From UBA7330 sp043554545 (lineage in GTDB: Bacteria; Bacteroidota; Bacteroidia; Cytophagales; Cyclobacteriaceae): a stretch of 64,000 nt of DNA. The stretch spans positions 2,046,001-2,110,000 of the forward strand of contig CP121337.1 in the NCBI GenBank assembly GCA_043554545.1, in the 5' to 3' direction. Below, one piece after another: positions 53,864-63,424 of the stretch; within the stretch, counting starts at the first letter, position 1; each line of letters opens with the position of its first letter. The notes beneath the pieces are model-generated. The model ran no database searches and was not told the origin of the DNA. It saw nothing but the letters and a program-made list of their open reading frames with translations. The position numbers and the translations under genes were made by a program.

Positions 53864-54493
53864 TTAGGTGTTAATAGCAGCTTTTTGATTTATCGTATTG
53901 CGCGCGATAACCCATTCAATCAAAAGTAGGTTTGGTACCCAGCATAACCATGCAATAATTTTATACGCAGTTAAAAATTCAATGCCTATAATACCCGATA
54001 AAGGCAACCAAATCCTCAACGTAACAGCAGCAAAAGCCAAGGCATAACTTCGCATCACCCATCGTTTATGATAATCTACATGACCTGATTTAATGTGTAA
54101 AAAGGCTTTCCAGGTAGTGAATAACCATAAAATAGCTAGCATGCCAAATCCAATAGACGATACAAGGCCCCCTGTAGCAAATAAGGCCAGGTATGCTGCA
54201 GATATACCACTTATCGTTACGCTAATGACATAAGCTTTACCAAGAATTCTATGAAGTAAAACATATTTGGATCTCCACTTTGGAAAGAACTGAGACCAAC
54301 CAAACAATAAGGACAAACCACCAAAAATGATGTGCCCATAAAAGGCCGTCCACCATGACATACTATTCAATAATTGATCATCCTTACTTGTCAATACTCC
54401 TATTTTAGCATCTATTAATAAATACATGCTTGGATATATACCAATGATGATAGCAAAAGAAGCTAATATAATAAGGTATATGCGTCCTTTCAT
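53864..54493 (-). CDS. DUF2306 membrane protein
   Basis: A 209-residue integral membrane protein with about six helices, starting at the ATG at 54493. Two His-rich blocks are typical of DUF2306: WWTAFYGHIIFGGLSLLFGW and LLHRILGKAYV followed later by GHVDYHKRWVMRSYALAF. The histidines suggest metal or haem binding, but the function is unknown. Confidence 0.82.
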   Translation of the reverse strand: MKGRIYLIILASFAIIIGIYPSMYLLIDAKIGVLTSKDDQLLNSMSWWTAFYGHIIFGGLSLLFGWSQFFPKWRSKYVLLHRILGKAYVISVTISGISAAYLALFATGGLVSSIGFGMLAILWLFTTWKAFLHIKSGHVDYHKRWVMRSYALAFAAVTLRIWLPLSGIIGIEFLTAYKIIAWLCWVPNLLLIEWVIARNTINQKAAINT

Positions 54494-54560
54494 AAACAAG
54501 AAAATAACAAACCCATCATTAAAAGCAAATGAAGGTCATAAAGTAAAATAATTATCGAAA

Positions 54561-57500
54561 TTACTCTTTCCGCAACCTGGAAATACCTAATGTCTGATCA
54601 TCCGCCATGATCTGCAATAGATATATACCTGAGGGCTCATTTGCCAAATCAACAATTATCTGTTGATTCACCATTTTAATATGATTTCCTAGAGGCTTTC
54701 CAGATAGATCATACAACTGTAGCTGATCTAAGCTAAGGTTTGCATTTGATTGAACAATAAACCTTCCCGGAGAGGGATTAGGATAGATATTGACAGAACT
54801 TATCCCCTGATTGGACCATACAAACACGATCGAGGAATAGGAATGTGTACCATCAAAATCAGTTTGCTTCAGTCGATAATAAGAAACACCTGCCAATGGA
54901 CGGAAATCAAATGCTTCATACCATATCACCTGATCACTATTGCCGGCTCCCTGTATATCGAACAGACGCTCCCAGTTATTTCCATCTTCGGAACGTTCAA
55001 TTGTAAAATGATCATTGTCTATTTCTGTTGCTGTCTCCCAGGTGATCTTTACAACGTTCTCTATGGGTTTAGCATCAAAGGATAAAAGCTCAATGGGAAG
55101 CGGTGATGAGTTATCCGTATTGCCTAATGCAAACCGATCACCATCTTGAAAATCAACATTAGAAAACACAGCAATACCTCCTGAAACTGTTCCGGTAATT
55201 GGGGTTACATCATTGGTAGAAAAATCACCATCCCGATCAATCAATAAACGTAAATTAGACCCTAAAGAACTTCCTTCAACAGCACTAATGTCTATAGATA
55301 TCAATACGTTTCCGACATCTCCGGTCTCACTCACTGACCAGATGCGACTTAATCTTTCTTGAATGACTGTTCCATCAACTTCCGAAGGATCTGAAGTTGT
55401 GTCATCCCAAAGCGTATTGTCATGACCTATCATGAGAAATTCGTTATTATCAAGATCTGCAGGGTTCCAGATTCTGGCTACACCTGAACCTTGGCTATCT
55501 CTGTGATTCGATCCATCAAAAGCCTGACCAATACCAATCACCTCAAAATCATACCCATTATCATCTTCAGCATATACATCATTACTTGAGAGCGCAACTC
55601 CATATTTAGCTGCCAAATAATTAGATACAATAATGCGCTGAGCCTCATTCATTTCTGCATCGTACATGGCTATTTCAGCCATTTTACCATTTAATGCGTC
55701 TGCAAACCCAGTTGTTGGCGCAGTTTGTCTACGCGCACCTATAAGTACGTCAACAGATCCAGTTGTATTAGTACCAATCCCATTAGCCGAAATATTACTA
55801 TTTTCGTTAACCCAGGAGTCTCTGGTTGTTGTATTGTTAGTATGTGACCCTACAAACCATGCACCTGTATTGCTCTGAAAATTGCCATTTGTTAGATTCC
55901 CTCCAATTGTAGAACTAAAGTGTCCATCAGAGGATCCATTATTATTTATTACATATTGGTAGGTCCGATCTCCGGAGGTTGCTCCTGCTTTCGCCAAAAA
56001 AGTACCTTCTTCGGTTGGATCTGAAATACTATATACTACAAAGAAAGACCAACTATCTGTACCCGGTACAAAATCAAGACCTGCAGGCTGTCCAAGGTTG
56101 AGATAGTCACCATCGTCAAAACTGATAGACGGAAGACTCGAATTCGCCGAGTTTGCTTCAAATGTAGGTTCAGTACCACCCCCTCCATCAGCAGCAGCCA
56201 CCAATCCATTTCCAGAAGCATCTGACCAATTCATGACAGCATCTCCATCAGCTAAACTTAAATCATCAGCCCGCAACCATAACTGCAAGCTATTTAGATC
56301 ACCTACTCCTCCTAGTCCCAAGTTTCCAGATATGAATGAACCTGTTCCTGTAATTGGAAATCCACTGCACGAAGCCGTACATGTCACCTGAATATCTGAA
56401 CAGACCTGAGCAATAGAAGCATTATTAAAATATTGTACTGCAGGATCGCCACTGCCATTCCCTACGTTAAAAGTTCCATTTCCACATAATGTAGCATCAG
56501 TCCATTCTATGTATAGGTCATCTGTGGCAGTGGATATGTTATCTAGAATAGTCACACTGTTACCAGATAGGATTAAATCATCTGTTGTATTGAAGGTTGA
56601 GGTGGCTGAAAATTCAAGGTATCCTATATTTATCACATCGTCCGTAGCAGTTAATGTGCCTCCATCCTCTATCAATGTATAACCTTCAATCATAAACTCT
56701 TCTGAAATACTTAACGTACCCCCATTTCCGACGATAACATTTCCTGTTTGATAGAACATTGCATCTCCAGAGCCTGTGAAAGGATCTGCACCATTTCCTA
56801 CATTTGACCGACCCAATGCATCTGCTGATATGCCACATGAATTATTATCATCTGTTGCATCAATGGTTATTGTGTGTGAATTTTGAATAACAACATTATC
56901 ATATCTTCTAGGCCAGATACCAGCCCCCAAAGCTCCGCTTGAACCATCAGGTGTCAATGACCAGGAATTATTATCATCCCAATCACCTGTTGCAAGCGAA
57001 TAATAAGTGATTGGATTGCTTAACTCATCACCTACTGATAAAAAGGTAGAACCAGTTCTTTGGTTATTATACTCCGTTTCAATCCATTCTGCAGAAAATA
57101 TCTCATTAGACATACGGGCATGATCCAGATCACCATCCCAACCCTCATTTCTTGCACCTGTGGCCCTCCCATCATTCCCGATATCCAGATAAGTTTCCAA
57201 ATTATCAAAATTGTTATAATTTTCAGTATGTACGGGTTGACCGTTTACATAAACTGTGCATGAAGTACCATTCCAGGTTAAAGCGATATAATTCCAAACA
57301 CTGGCACTTAAATTCACAATTCCTTGTTGCAAATTATGGTTGTTACCAAATCCCAAATCCAGACCTCCTGACCCATCATCGGTATACAATTGCAATCGGT
57401 CGACCCAACCATTTGGATTAGAGGTATGACCATACATGTATTGCTCTGTACCTGTAAAAGTTGTTGTATAAGACCATATAGAAACAGTGCCTTGAGCAAG

Positions 57501-58139
57501 TGAAATGGATGAAGTTGGAACTTCCACGTAATCATTTACACCAAAATTTTGCCCATCTCCTATCAAAGCAGGAGATGTATCCGTACTACCATTGTTTGTA
57601 CCATCATAATTCATTGCTGTTGCATCCTGCACATCATCATGCAAAAAATACACCGCATCGTAGTCCGAATTCCATGTAGTAGTTGTTGAGGGGTTTGTAT
57701 TAGCTGCACAATTACCGTAGTACATGAAAAAATCAGTATTCACCACGTTATCCAGCGATGGTATGTTTACCCATGCAACATATTCTCCTGTAGTTCCATC
57801 GTAAAATTCAATTTGATGATCTAATACAGAAATTCCTGCTTGGTCTGAAGTAAATATGATATCATATCCATTTCCATTTTCGACATGCCCTCCATTTGCT
57901 ACCGTTCTCAGGTCACTATCTGCATCCGCACCTGTTAGCCTTATCATGACAGGATAATTAATCAATGGACTCCCACCCATCACCTCTGTAGCATCTATTG
58001 TTATTTGTTTTCCGTAGCTATAGCCAACAGGTTGGGTAAGAGCTACCTCACTTACAAGGAAAAAAAGCAGGATAGGAAAAAACCATCTTGTTAAGATTAA
58101 ATTAATTCTCCAGTAGGAAGGACTTAGAAATGATCTCAA
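54561..58139 (-). CDS. Very large T9SS cargo protein with DUF2341 and LamG-like domains
   Basis: A 1192-residue secreted protein. The start is TTG: an in-frame stop lies only 8 codons upstream and no ATG precedes the signal peptide (about 1-35, ending ALTQP). Domains in order: DUF2341 (about 38-160), LamG/concanavalin-like (about 165-370; YFLHDDVQDATAMNYDGTNN), a G8/beta-helix-like stretch (380-600), a second concanavalin-like domain (630-830; LQLWLRADDLSLADGD), a beta-rich region, and a C-terminal T9SS type A sorting domain (from about 1110; NIYPNPSPGRFIV). It should be exported by the type IX system to the cell surface, probably binding or processing a polysaccharide. No catalytic motif was recognised. 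Confidence 0.88.
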   Translation of the reverse strand: MRSFLSPSYWRINLILTRWFFPILLFFLVSEVALTQPVGYSYGKQITIDATEVMGGSPLINYPVMIRLTGADADSDLRTVANGGHVENGNGYDIIFTSDQAGISVLDHQIEFYDGTTGEYVAWVNIPSLDNVVNTDFFMYYGNCAANTNPSTTTTWNSDYDAVYFLHDDVQDATAMNYDGTNNGSTDTSPALIGDGQNFGVNDYVEVPTSSISLAQGTVSIWSYTTTFTGTEQYMYGHTSNPNGWVDRLQLYTDDGSGGLDLGFGNNHNLQQGIVNLSASVWNYIALTWNGTSCTVYVNGQPVHTENYNNFDNLETYLDIGNDGRATGARNEGWDGDLDHARMSNEIFSAEWIETEYNNQRTGSTFLSVGDELSNPITYYSLATGDWDDNNSWSLTPDGSSGALGAGIWPRRYDNVVIQNSHTITIDATDDNNSCGISADALGRSNVGNGADPFTGSGDAMFYQTGNVIVGNGGTLSISEEFMIEGYTLIEDGGTLTATDDVINIGYLEFSATSTFNTTDDLILSGNSVTILDNISTATDDLYIEWTDATLCGNGTFNVGNGSGDPAVQYFNNASIAQVCSDIQVTCTASCSGFPITGTGSFISGNLGLGGVGDLNSLQLWLRADDLSLADGDAVMNWSDASGNGLVAAADGGGGTEPTFEANSANSSLPSISFDDGDYLNLGQPAGLDFVPGTDSWSFFVVYSISDPTEEGTFLAKAGATSGDRTYQYVINNNGSSDGHFSSTIGGNLTNGNFQSNTGAWFVGSHTNNTTTRDSWVNENSNISANGIGTNTTGSVDVLIGARRQTAPTTGFADALNGKMAEIAMYDAEMNEAQRIIVSNYLAAKYGVALSSNDVYAEDDNGYDFEVIGIGQAFDGSNHRDSQGSGVARIWNPADLDNNEFLMIGHDNTLWDDTTSDPSEVDGTVIQERLSRIWSVSETGDVGNVLISIDISAVEGSSLGSNLRLLIDRDGDFSTNDVTPITGTVSGGIAVFSNVDFQDGDRFALGNTDNSSPLPIELLSFDAKPIENVVKITWETATEIDNDHFTIERSEDGNNWERLFDIQGAGNSDQVIWYEAFDFRPLAGVSYYRLKQTDFDGTHSYSSIVFVWSNQGISSVNIYPNPSPGRFIVQSNANLSLDQLQLYDLSGKPLGNHIKMVNQQIIVDLANEPSGIYLLQIMADDQTLGISRLRKE

Positions 58140-58367
58140 TTTGGCACTCTTGGTTATAGGCTAATAATAACCCATAGCTATAATGGTAGTACGAAAGAAC
58201 TAATATTTAAAGAGAATTGCAAGTAACACTCTGTAGATATGAAACCTAATGGTTATTAGAACTTAAATACTTTTTTAGTTTCTTTTGAAGAGAATAATCA
58301 TATTTTCCAACCTTTTTAATTATATCTGGTTTGAATTAATGATGAAATACAGCAACATTATTAACAA

Positions 58368-59075
58368 ATGAAAGTTTTAGTAGGTCTCTTTTTCTGTATG
58401 GTATTTTGCACTTGTGAAAGTCCAAAACCTGAAAAGGTTCCTAATAAAAATGATAGGAGAAACATTGTTAAAACTTATGATGATTCAGGTAAACTCCATA
58501 CCCAAGTAACCTATCTGGATGGGGTAAAACATGGCAGATCTTTGCTGTATTACTCAGGAAGTGATCAGGTCATGTTAGAAATGAATTATGCTAATGGAAA
58601 GCGACAAGGTGACGCTACCAAGTATTATGAGAATGGGAAAGTATATGCAATAACACCTTATGAAGACGATGAAGTAAACGGAGTAGTTAAACTATATTAT
58701 CGAAATGGCAATATCAAAGCAGAAATACCCTATTACCAGAGTAACCACGGCCTGGGTCTCAAAGAATACTTTACCAATGGTGATTTGAAAGCAGAAATGC
58801 CCGAAATTATTGCAAAACGTCAAAAAATCGGAAATCAATATGTCTACTACTTTAGCATTGAGGATTGTGAAGATGCCATTTTTTTTATTGGTGGTCTACT
58901 AAACAATAAATACCTGATAGAAAAGCCTCCGTTTGTAACTGTATTGCCTCAAAAATCAGGTAAAGGTCTTTACGGGTTTCCAAAAAGTATGCTTGGCGAA
59001 ACAATAAATGTGATCTGTAAATGCAGTACAGCTGCTAAAAACTCACTAGTTACGAGAAAAGTACTCACACTTTAA
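58368..59075 (+). CDS. YwqK/MORN-repeat lipoprotein
   Basis: A 235-residue lipoprotein (Cys in the CTCESPKP region) with at least four MORN-like repeats: VTYLDGVKHGRSLLYYSGSD, MNYANGKRQGDATKYYENGK, YEDDEVNGVVKLYYRNGN and GLGLKEYFTNGD. The YwqK label comes from an antitoxin family, but here the lipoprotein anchor and absence of a toxin gene argue against that role. A surface or periplasmic binding scaffold is more likely (inference). It is convergent with sulP. Confidence 0.75.
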   Translation: MKVLVGLFFCMVFCTCESPKPEKVPNKNDRRNIVKTYDDSGKLHTQVTYLDGVKHGRSLLYYSGSDQVMLEMNYANGKRQGDATKYYENGKVYAITPYEDDEVNGVVKLYYRNGNIKAEIPYYQSNHGLGLKEYFTNGDLKAEMPEIIAKRQKIGNQYVYYFSIEDCEDAIFFIGGLLNNKYLIEKPPFVTVLPQKSGKGLYGFPKSMLGETINVICKCSTAAKNSLVTRKVLTL

Positions 59076-59083
59076 GCACCATC

Positions 59084-60619
59084 TTACGATACATGATCAG
59101 TTACCACTTTGTATGTGGGGTCCTCGTAGTGATTCACTTCAATAAGATCGTCTGCCTTATCTAACATTTTGCGACAATCCTCACTTAAATGGCGCAGATG
59201 AACTTTTTTACCAGATTTGGCATACCGCTCCGTAATCTTATTGATTGCCTCAATTGCGGAATGATCAACCACCCTGGATTCCTTGAAATCAATGATGACA
59301 TGTTCTGGATCATTTTGAATATCAAATTTTTCTGAAAAAGCAGCAGTTGAGCCAAAGAATAGGGGTCCATAAATCTCATAGTGCTTATCCCCTTTCTCAT
59401 CAATAGATTTTCTGGCACGTATACGCTTAGCATTTTCCCAGGCAAAAGCCAGAGCAGATATTACGACACCAATTATTACCGCCATAGCTAAATTATGAAA
59501 GATGACTGTAACACCGGCAACCAGGATCATGACGATAATATCAGTTATGGGTACACGCTTAAATATCCTAAGACTAGCCCATTCAAATGTTCCAATAGAT
59601 ACCATGAACATCACACCCACAAGAGCTGCCATTGGAATTTGCTCTATGAGTGACGCTCCAAATAGGACAAAAAGCAACAAGCTGACTGCAGCAACGACTC
59701 CAGATGTTCTGAAACGTCCACCTGAACTCACATTGATGATACTTTGACCAATCATGGCACAACCACCCATTCCACCGAAAAATCCACAAACAAAATTTGC
59801 TAATCCCTGTGCAGCTGCCTCTTTGTTACCTCTACCTCGAGTTTCCGTCATCTCATCAATTACAGAAAGTGTCAATAAACTCTCTATAAGTCCAACTAAA
59901 GCCATGATCAATGAATAAGGAAAGATGATCTTTAAAGTTTCCCAACTTAAAGGAATCTGCGGTAGATGAAATTCTGGTAAACCACCCGATATAGAAGCAA
60001 TATCTCCGACTGTACGTGTATTTATTCCAGCAAAGATCACGACAGCGGAGGTTGCCAGGATGGCTACCAACGAAGCCGGCACAGCTTTGGTAAGTTTAGG
60101 CAGGAAGTAGATAATTGCCATTGTACCCAAAACAAGTGCTAACATGATAAAAAGAGGCATTCCAGTCATCCATGAGGACACACCATCCGTTTCTACCTTA
60201 AATTGGCTGAACTGTGACATAAATATGATGATTGCCAACCCATTCAGAAAACCAAATATTACAGGATGCGGAACCAGTCTAATAAACTTACCTAGTCGAA
60301 GAAAGCCTATTAAAGCCTGAATCAACCCCATTAAAACAACAGCTGCAAACAAATACTCTACTCCATGAGTTACCACCAACCCAACTACCACGACAGCTAT
60401 TGCTCCTGTAGCGCCGGATATCATACCCGGCCTACCTCCCATGACAGCCGTTATTAAACCAATGATAAAGGCACTGTATAAACCAACCAATGGACTTACC
60501 TGTGCAATGATGCTAAATGCTACCGCCTCCGGCACCAAGGCCAAGGCGACAGTGAGACCAGACAATATTTCATCCTTGGGGTTATAACCTTTACTTCTAA
60601 GATTTTCTAAAAAAGTCAT
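59084..60619 (-). CDS. SulP-family anion transporter with STAS domain
   Basis: A 511-residue transporter. The membrane domain has the usual SulP repeats (GLTVALALVPEAVAFSIIAQ, GLYSAFIIGLITAVMGGRPG, GQSIINVSSGGRFRTSG). A C-terminal STAS domain begins about residue 405 (YGPLFFGSTAAFSEKF, VIIDFKESRVVDHSAIEAIN). SulP proteins carry sulfate, bicarbonate or other anions; the substrate is not evident here. PPK2 lies 142 bases upstream on the same strand. Confidence 0.92.
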   Translation of the reverse strand: MTFLENLRSKGYNPKDEILSGLTVALALVPEAVAFSIIAQVSPLVGLYSAFIIGLITAVMGGRPGMISGATGAIAVVVVGLVVTHGVEYLFAAVVLMGLIQALIGFLRLGKFIRLVPHPVIFGFLNGLAIIIFMSQFSQFKVETDGVSSWMTGMPLFIMLALVLGTMAIIYFLPKLTKAVPASLVAILATSAVVIFAGINTRTVGDIASISGGLPEFHLPQIPLSWETLKIIFPYSLIMALVGLIESLLTLSVIDEMTETRGRGNKEAAAQGLANFVCGFFGGMGGCAMIGQSIINVSSGGRFRTSGVVAAVSLLLFVLFGASLIEQIPMAALVGVMFMVSIGTFEWASLRIFKRVPITDIIVMILVAGVTVIFHNLAMAVIIGVVISALAFAWENAKRIRARKSIDEKGDKHYEIYGPLFFGSTAAFSEKFDIQNDPEHVIIDFKESRVVDHSAIEAINKITERYAKSGKKVHLRHLSEDCRKMLDKADDLIEVNHYEDPTYKVVTDHVS

Positions 60620-60761
60620 TTAATCGATTAAAAACATGTAATTATCCCGAAAATCCAGGGTTTGGGGAAAAGCCAGATTTCAAAACGTATTAGATCATTC
60701 ATTGGGAAGCCGCGAAGCTAGGCTACCTAATTAAGGATCGCAAACTCTAATGAGTTAATTC

Positions 60762-61553
60762 TCAATAGACCTCTGGTATAAAAGTTTGATAATCGATCGG
60801 TGGTCGGATATAACCATGATCATCAGGTAACGGCGGCAGTTTTATGGACTTTGGCTTTACTTTTTTATATGGAACTAGGGAAAGTAAATGGGAGATGCAA
60901 TTCAAATGTGCTTTTTTCTTATCGTCACCGTTTACCACGAACCAGGGTGACTGTTTTGTATCTGTATAAGCAAACATTTCGTCTTTTGCTTTAGAATACT
61001 CCATCCACCGCTCCCTGGATTTTAGATCCATTGGGCTGAATTTCCATCTTTTCATGGGGTTTGCTAAACGTTCACCAAACCGTTTTTCTTGCTCTTCGTC
61101 ACTGACAGAAAACCAATACTTAATCAATATGATTCCTGACCTAATAATCATCCGTTCGAATTCCGGACAGGATCGTAAAAACTCCTCATATTCTTCCTGT
61201 GAACAAAACCCCATTACTTTCTCTACTCCAGCACGGTTATACCAGCTACGGTCTAAGATCACCATCTCTCCTGCTGCTGGTAAATAAGGGACATAACGTT
61301 GAAAATACCATTGGGTCTTTTCCCTTTCTGTGGGTACTCCTAATGCAACAATTTTACAAACTCTTGGATTTAATGGAGCAGTAATACGCTTAATCATCCC
61401 TCCTTTACCACTGGCATCACGTCCTTCAAAGATGATCACAACTTTTAATCCCTCGCTCTTGATCCATTCCTGCATGTAAACCAATTCCTGCTGAAGCTTT
61501 TTCAGTGTTTTAGAATAACTAAATTTCTTGGGTTGGTTATTGGCGTCTGTCAT
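60762..61553 (-). CDS. ppk2: Polyphosphate kinase 2
   Basis: A 263-residue enzyme of PPK2 class I size. The Walker A motif is FEGRDASGKGGMIKRI, the Walker B-like motif is VILDRSWYNRAGVE, and the lid is ERWMEYSKAKDEMFAYTDT. It transfers phosphate between polyphosphate and nucleoside diphosphates (mainly GDP or ADP). Length and motifs are complete. Co-location with sulP on one strand is not a known functional pair. Confidence 0.93.
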   Translation of the reverse strand: MTDANNQPKKFSYSKTLKKLQQELVYMQEWIKSEGLKVVIIFEGRDASGKGGMIKRITAPLNPRVCKIVALGVPTEREKTQWYFQRYVPYLPAAGEMVILDRSWYNRAGVEKVMGFCSQEEYEEFLRSCPEFERMIIRSGIILIKYWFSVSDEEQEKRFGERLANPMKRWKFSPMDLKSRERWMEYSKAKDEMFAYTDTKQSPWFVVNGDDKKKAHLNCISHLLSLVPYKKVKPKSIKLPPLPDDHGYIRPPIDYQTFIPEVY

Positions 61554-61840
61554 GTTTTATTCTAATTGTTATGATACTAAATTAAAGGTAAATAGCCATA
61601 AAACACCTGACATATGTCATCTGGTATATGTATAAAAAGGCAGTTTCTTATTATTTATGGATTTTGTAGATCAATAACCTACTGGCGATCTGAAGATTCT
61701 CTAAAAACTAATCTCTCTCTTACCAAATTCTTTGGGCAGCTTTTGACAATTATACCTGTTTTAAAAGAAACGATGAATCCTTAAAATTGTTAGTGATAAA
61801 TTATTATTGTGAAAGACAAAAATCAAGGTCCGCTCCCTAC

Positions 61841-63226
61841 TTATTTATCCAGGTTTGACCAATAAAAGCCGCCCGAATAAGAACTATAAGCAAAATTCCC
61901 TTGAATCGTTGCAGCAGCATCATAATAGTTTAGAAAAGTCAGGTACGTGGACGGATCTGCTCCTTGATCTTTCGCTTTCAAAACAAACGCTACCTCAATA
62001 ACATCTGCAGAAGAATTAAACTCAGCCAGGCCTCCAATAGAAGGAGGTAGTCCCAGTGATTCAGATGAAACCAATGCAATGGGCGTTCCCGAAACCTTAT
62101 CTGTCACATTTATTTCAAATAAGAGGTCTACTGGTTTTGATCCTGGACTAATAGCTAATGAAATAATTGTACTTCCTGTAAAGACCATGTATCCATTGGA
62201 CAGATCAGATGAAACAGGATCAAAATCAAGTATTTCATTAGGTGAGCCATCTTGAAAAACATCGTCGTCCATCGATCCCTTGATTCCATTTGGTGTTGGC
62301 CCCCACAATACTGTTTTTGTGTTTGCTTGTAATACATTAGAAAGCTCCCATGATGTAAGTGACTTACCAAAGCCTTGTTCAGGATTATTCTCCCCGTAAG
62401 CCACTGTCGCTCCCCCTGGTATCTCCTCATAAGTTCCAGGTCCGGTAAAAGTAAGACTAGCTGTAAGATCAATTTCCACGACTTCAAAACCATCATCAAC
62501 ATTGATAACGATAACTATTTGCCCATCCTGAAGTGCAGCGTCTATGTTTATCTTATACAAAGTCGCTGCTTTGGGAAGATCAATGGTGGTAAAGAAATCG
62601 CGAGTGATCGTATTTCCATCAAACTGCTTATCGTATGCTAGGTGCACCTCAACCGCTAGTGATTCCCCCGTTATAAAATATCCTTCTCTATCATCATTCA
62701 TGGGCCATTCCAGATATTCACCAGAAATACTTCTGGTAGCTTTTGCATTCCAACTGGTAAAATCTGTTGTTACATTGGTTGAATAGTTGAATGATACCTT
62801 ATAATTTGCTAAGACACACGTGATATCAATGGTTTCGATTTCCTCTTTGTCTATGGTGAAATTATCAGATTTACCATAATACCAGGGAGATTCAAAAGCA
62901 GCAGCTGGCGCAGGATAAATATTTTGTGCATCCACGTAGTATTCACCTGTCTCCAATTCAATTTCTGCAGGAGCAGAAGACCATGGATTAAAGGTGATGG
63001 TGTCCTCTAAATCAGCAGAAATAATATTGACTATAAAGTTGTCAATATCTACCGCATCCAATCTTCCGGAAGACTCCTCAACAGAAATACCCAGGTTTAA
63101 TACAAGAGTTCCAGTTTCTGACTCATTTGTATCTGGCACATCACCTTCATCATCTTTGTTGCACGAAATGGTCAATAAAACAAATAATCCAAGAATAACG
63201 GTTAGACTGTGTTTAAAGATTTTCAT
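61841..63226 (-). CDS. DUF4493-domain lipoprotein
   Basis: A 461-residue lipoprotein starting at the ATG at 63226 (MKIFKHSLTV). After the lipobox (LTISCNKD) comes a DUF4493-like domain (about 35-255; GTLVLNLGISVEESSGRLDA, VDIDNFIVNIISADLED). A second, beta-rich C-terminal part (270-461) follows, with a cadherin-like or sugar-binding look. DUF4493 proteins are surface lipoproteins of gut and marine Bacteroidota; the ligand is unknown. It is followed by 287 bases without a recognisable gene. Confidence 0.78.
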   Translation of the reverse strand: MKIFKHSLTVILGLFVLLTISCNKDDEGDVPDTNESETGTLVLNLGISVEESSGRLDAVDIDNFIVNIISADLEDTITFNPWSSAPAEIELETGEYYVDAQNIYPAPAAAFESPWYYGKSDNFTIDKEEIETIDITCVLANYKVSFNYSTNVTTDFTSWNAKATRSISGEYLEWPMNDDREGYFITGESLAVEVHLAYDKQFDGNTITRDFFTTIDLPKAATLYKINIDAALQDGQIVIVINVDDGFEVVEIDLTASLTFTGPGTYEEIPGGATVAYGENNPEQGFGKSLTSWELSNVLQANTKTVLWGPTPNGIKGSMDDDVFQDGSPNEILDFDPVSSDLSNGYMVFTGSTIISLAISPGSKPVDLLFEINVTDKVSGTPIALVSSESLGLPPSIGGLAEFNSSADVIEVAFVLKAKDQGADPSTYLTFLNYYDAAATIQGNFAYSSYSGGFYWSNLDK

Positions 63227-63424
63227 GGCAGTGATCATTTTAAGGTCAGGTGGTTTACTTTAAAAATACCGTTTTGATCAAAGAAACCAATGAATGTGTT
63301 AATTTTTTACTTATTTAATAAAATAATTTGAAGAAATAATATGAATTTACGTGGTGTCAATCGAAAATTCATATAAAAATTAAGAATAAAGCAAAGCAAA
63401 AACTTAGGTCTTACATCCTTACTT

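Noticed and set aside
58368..59075. Toxin-antitoxin system suggested by YwqK-like repeats
   Set aside because: The protein is a lipoprotein and no toxin-like gene is adjacent; the repeats alone do not show an antitoxin.
61725..61765. A TTGACA-like promoter sequence on the plus strand
   Set aside because: No plus-strand gene follows, the spacing to a -10 box is poor, and Bacteroidota promoters do not use this consensus.
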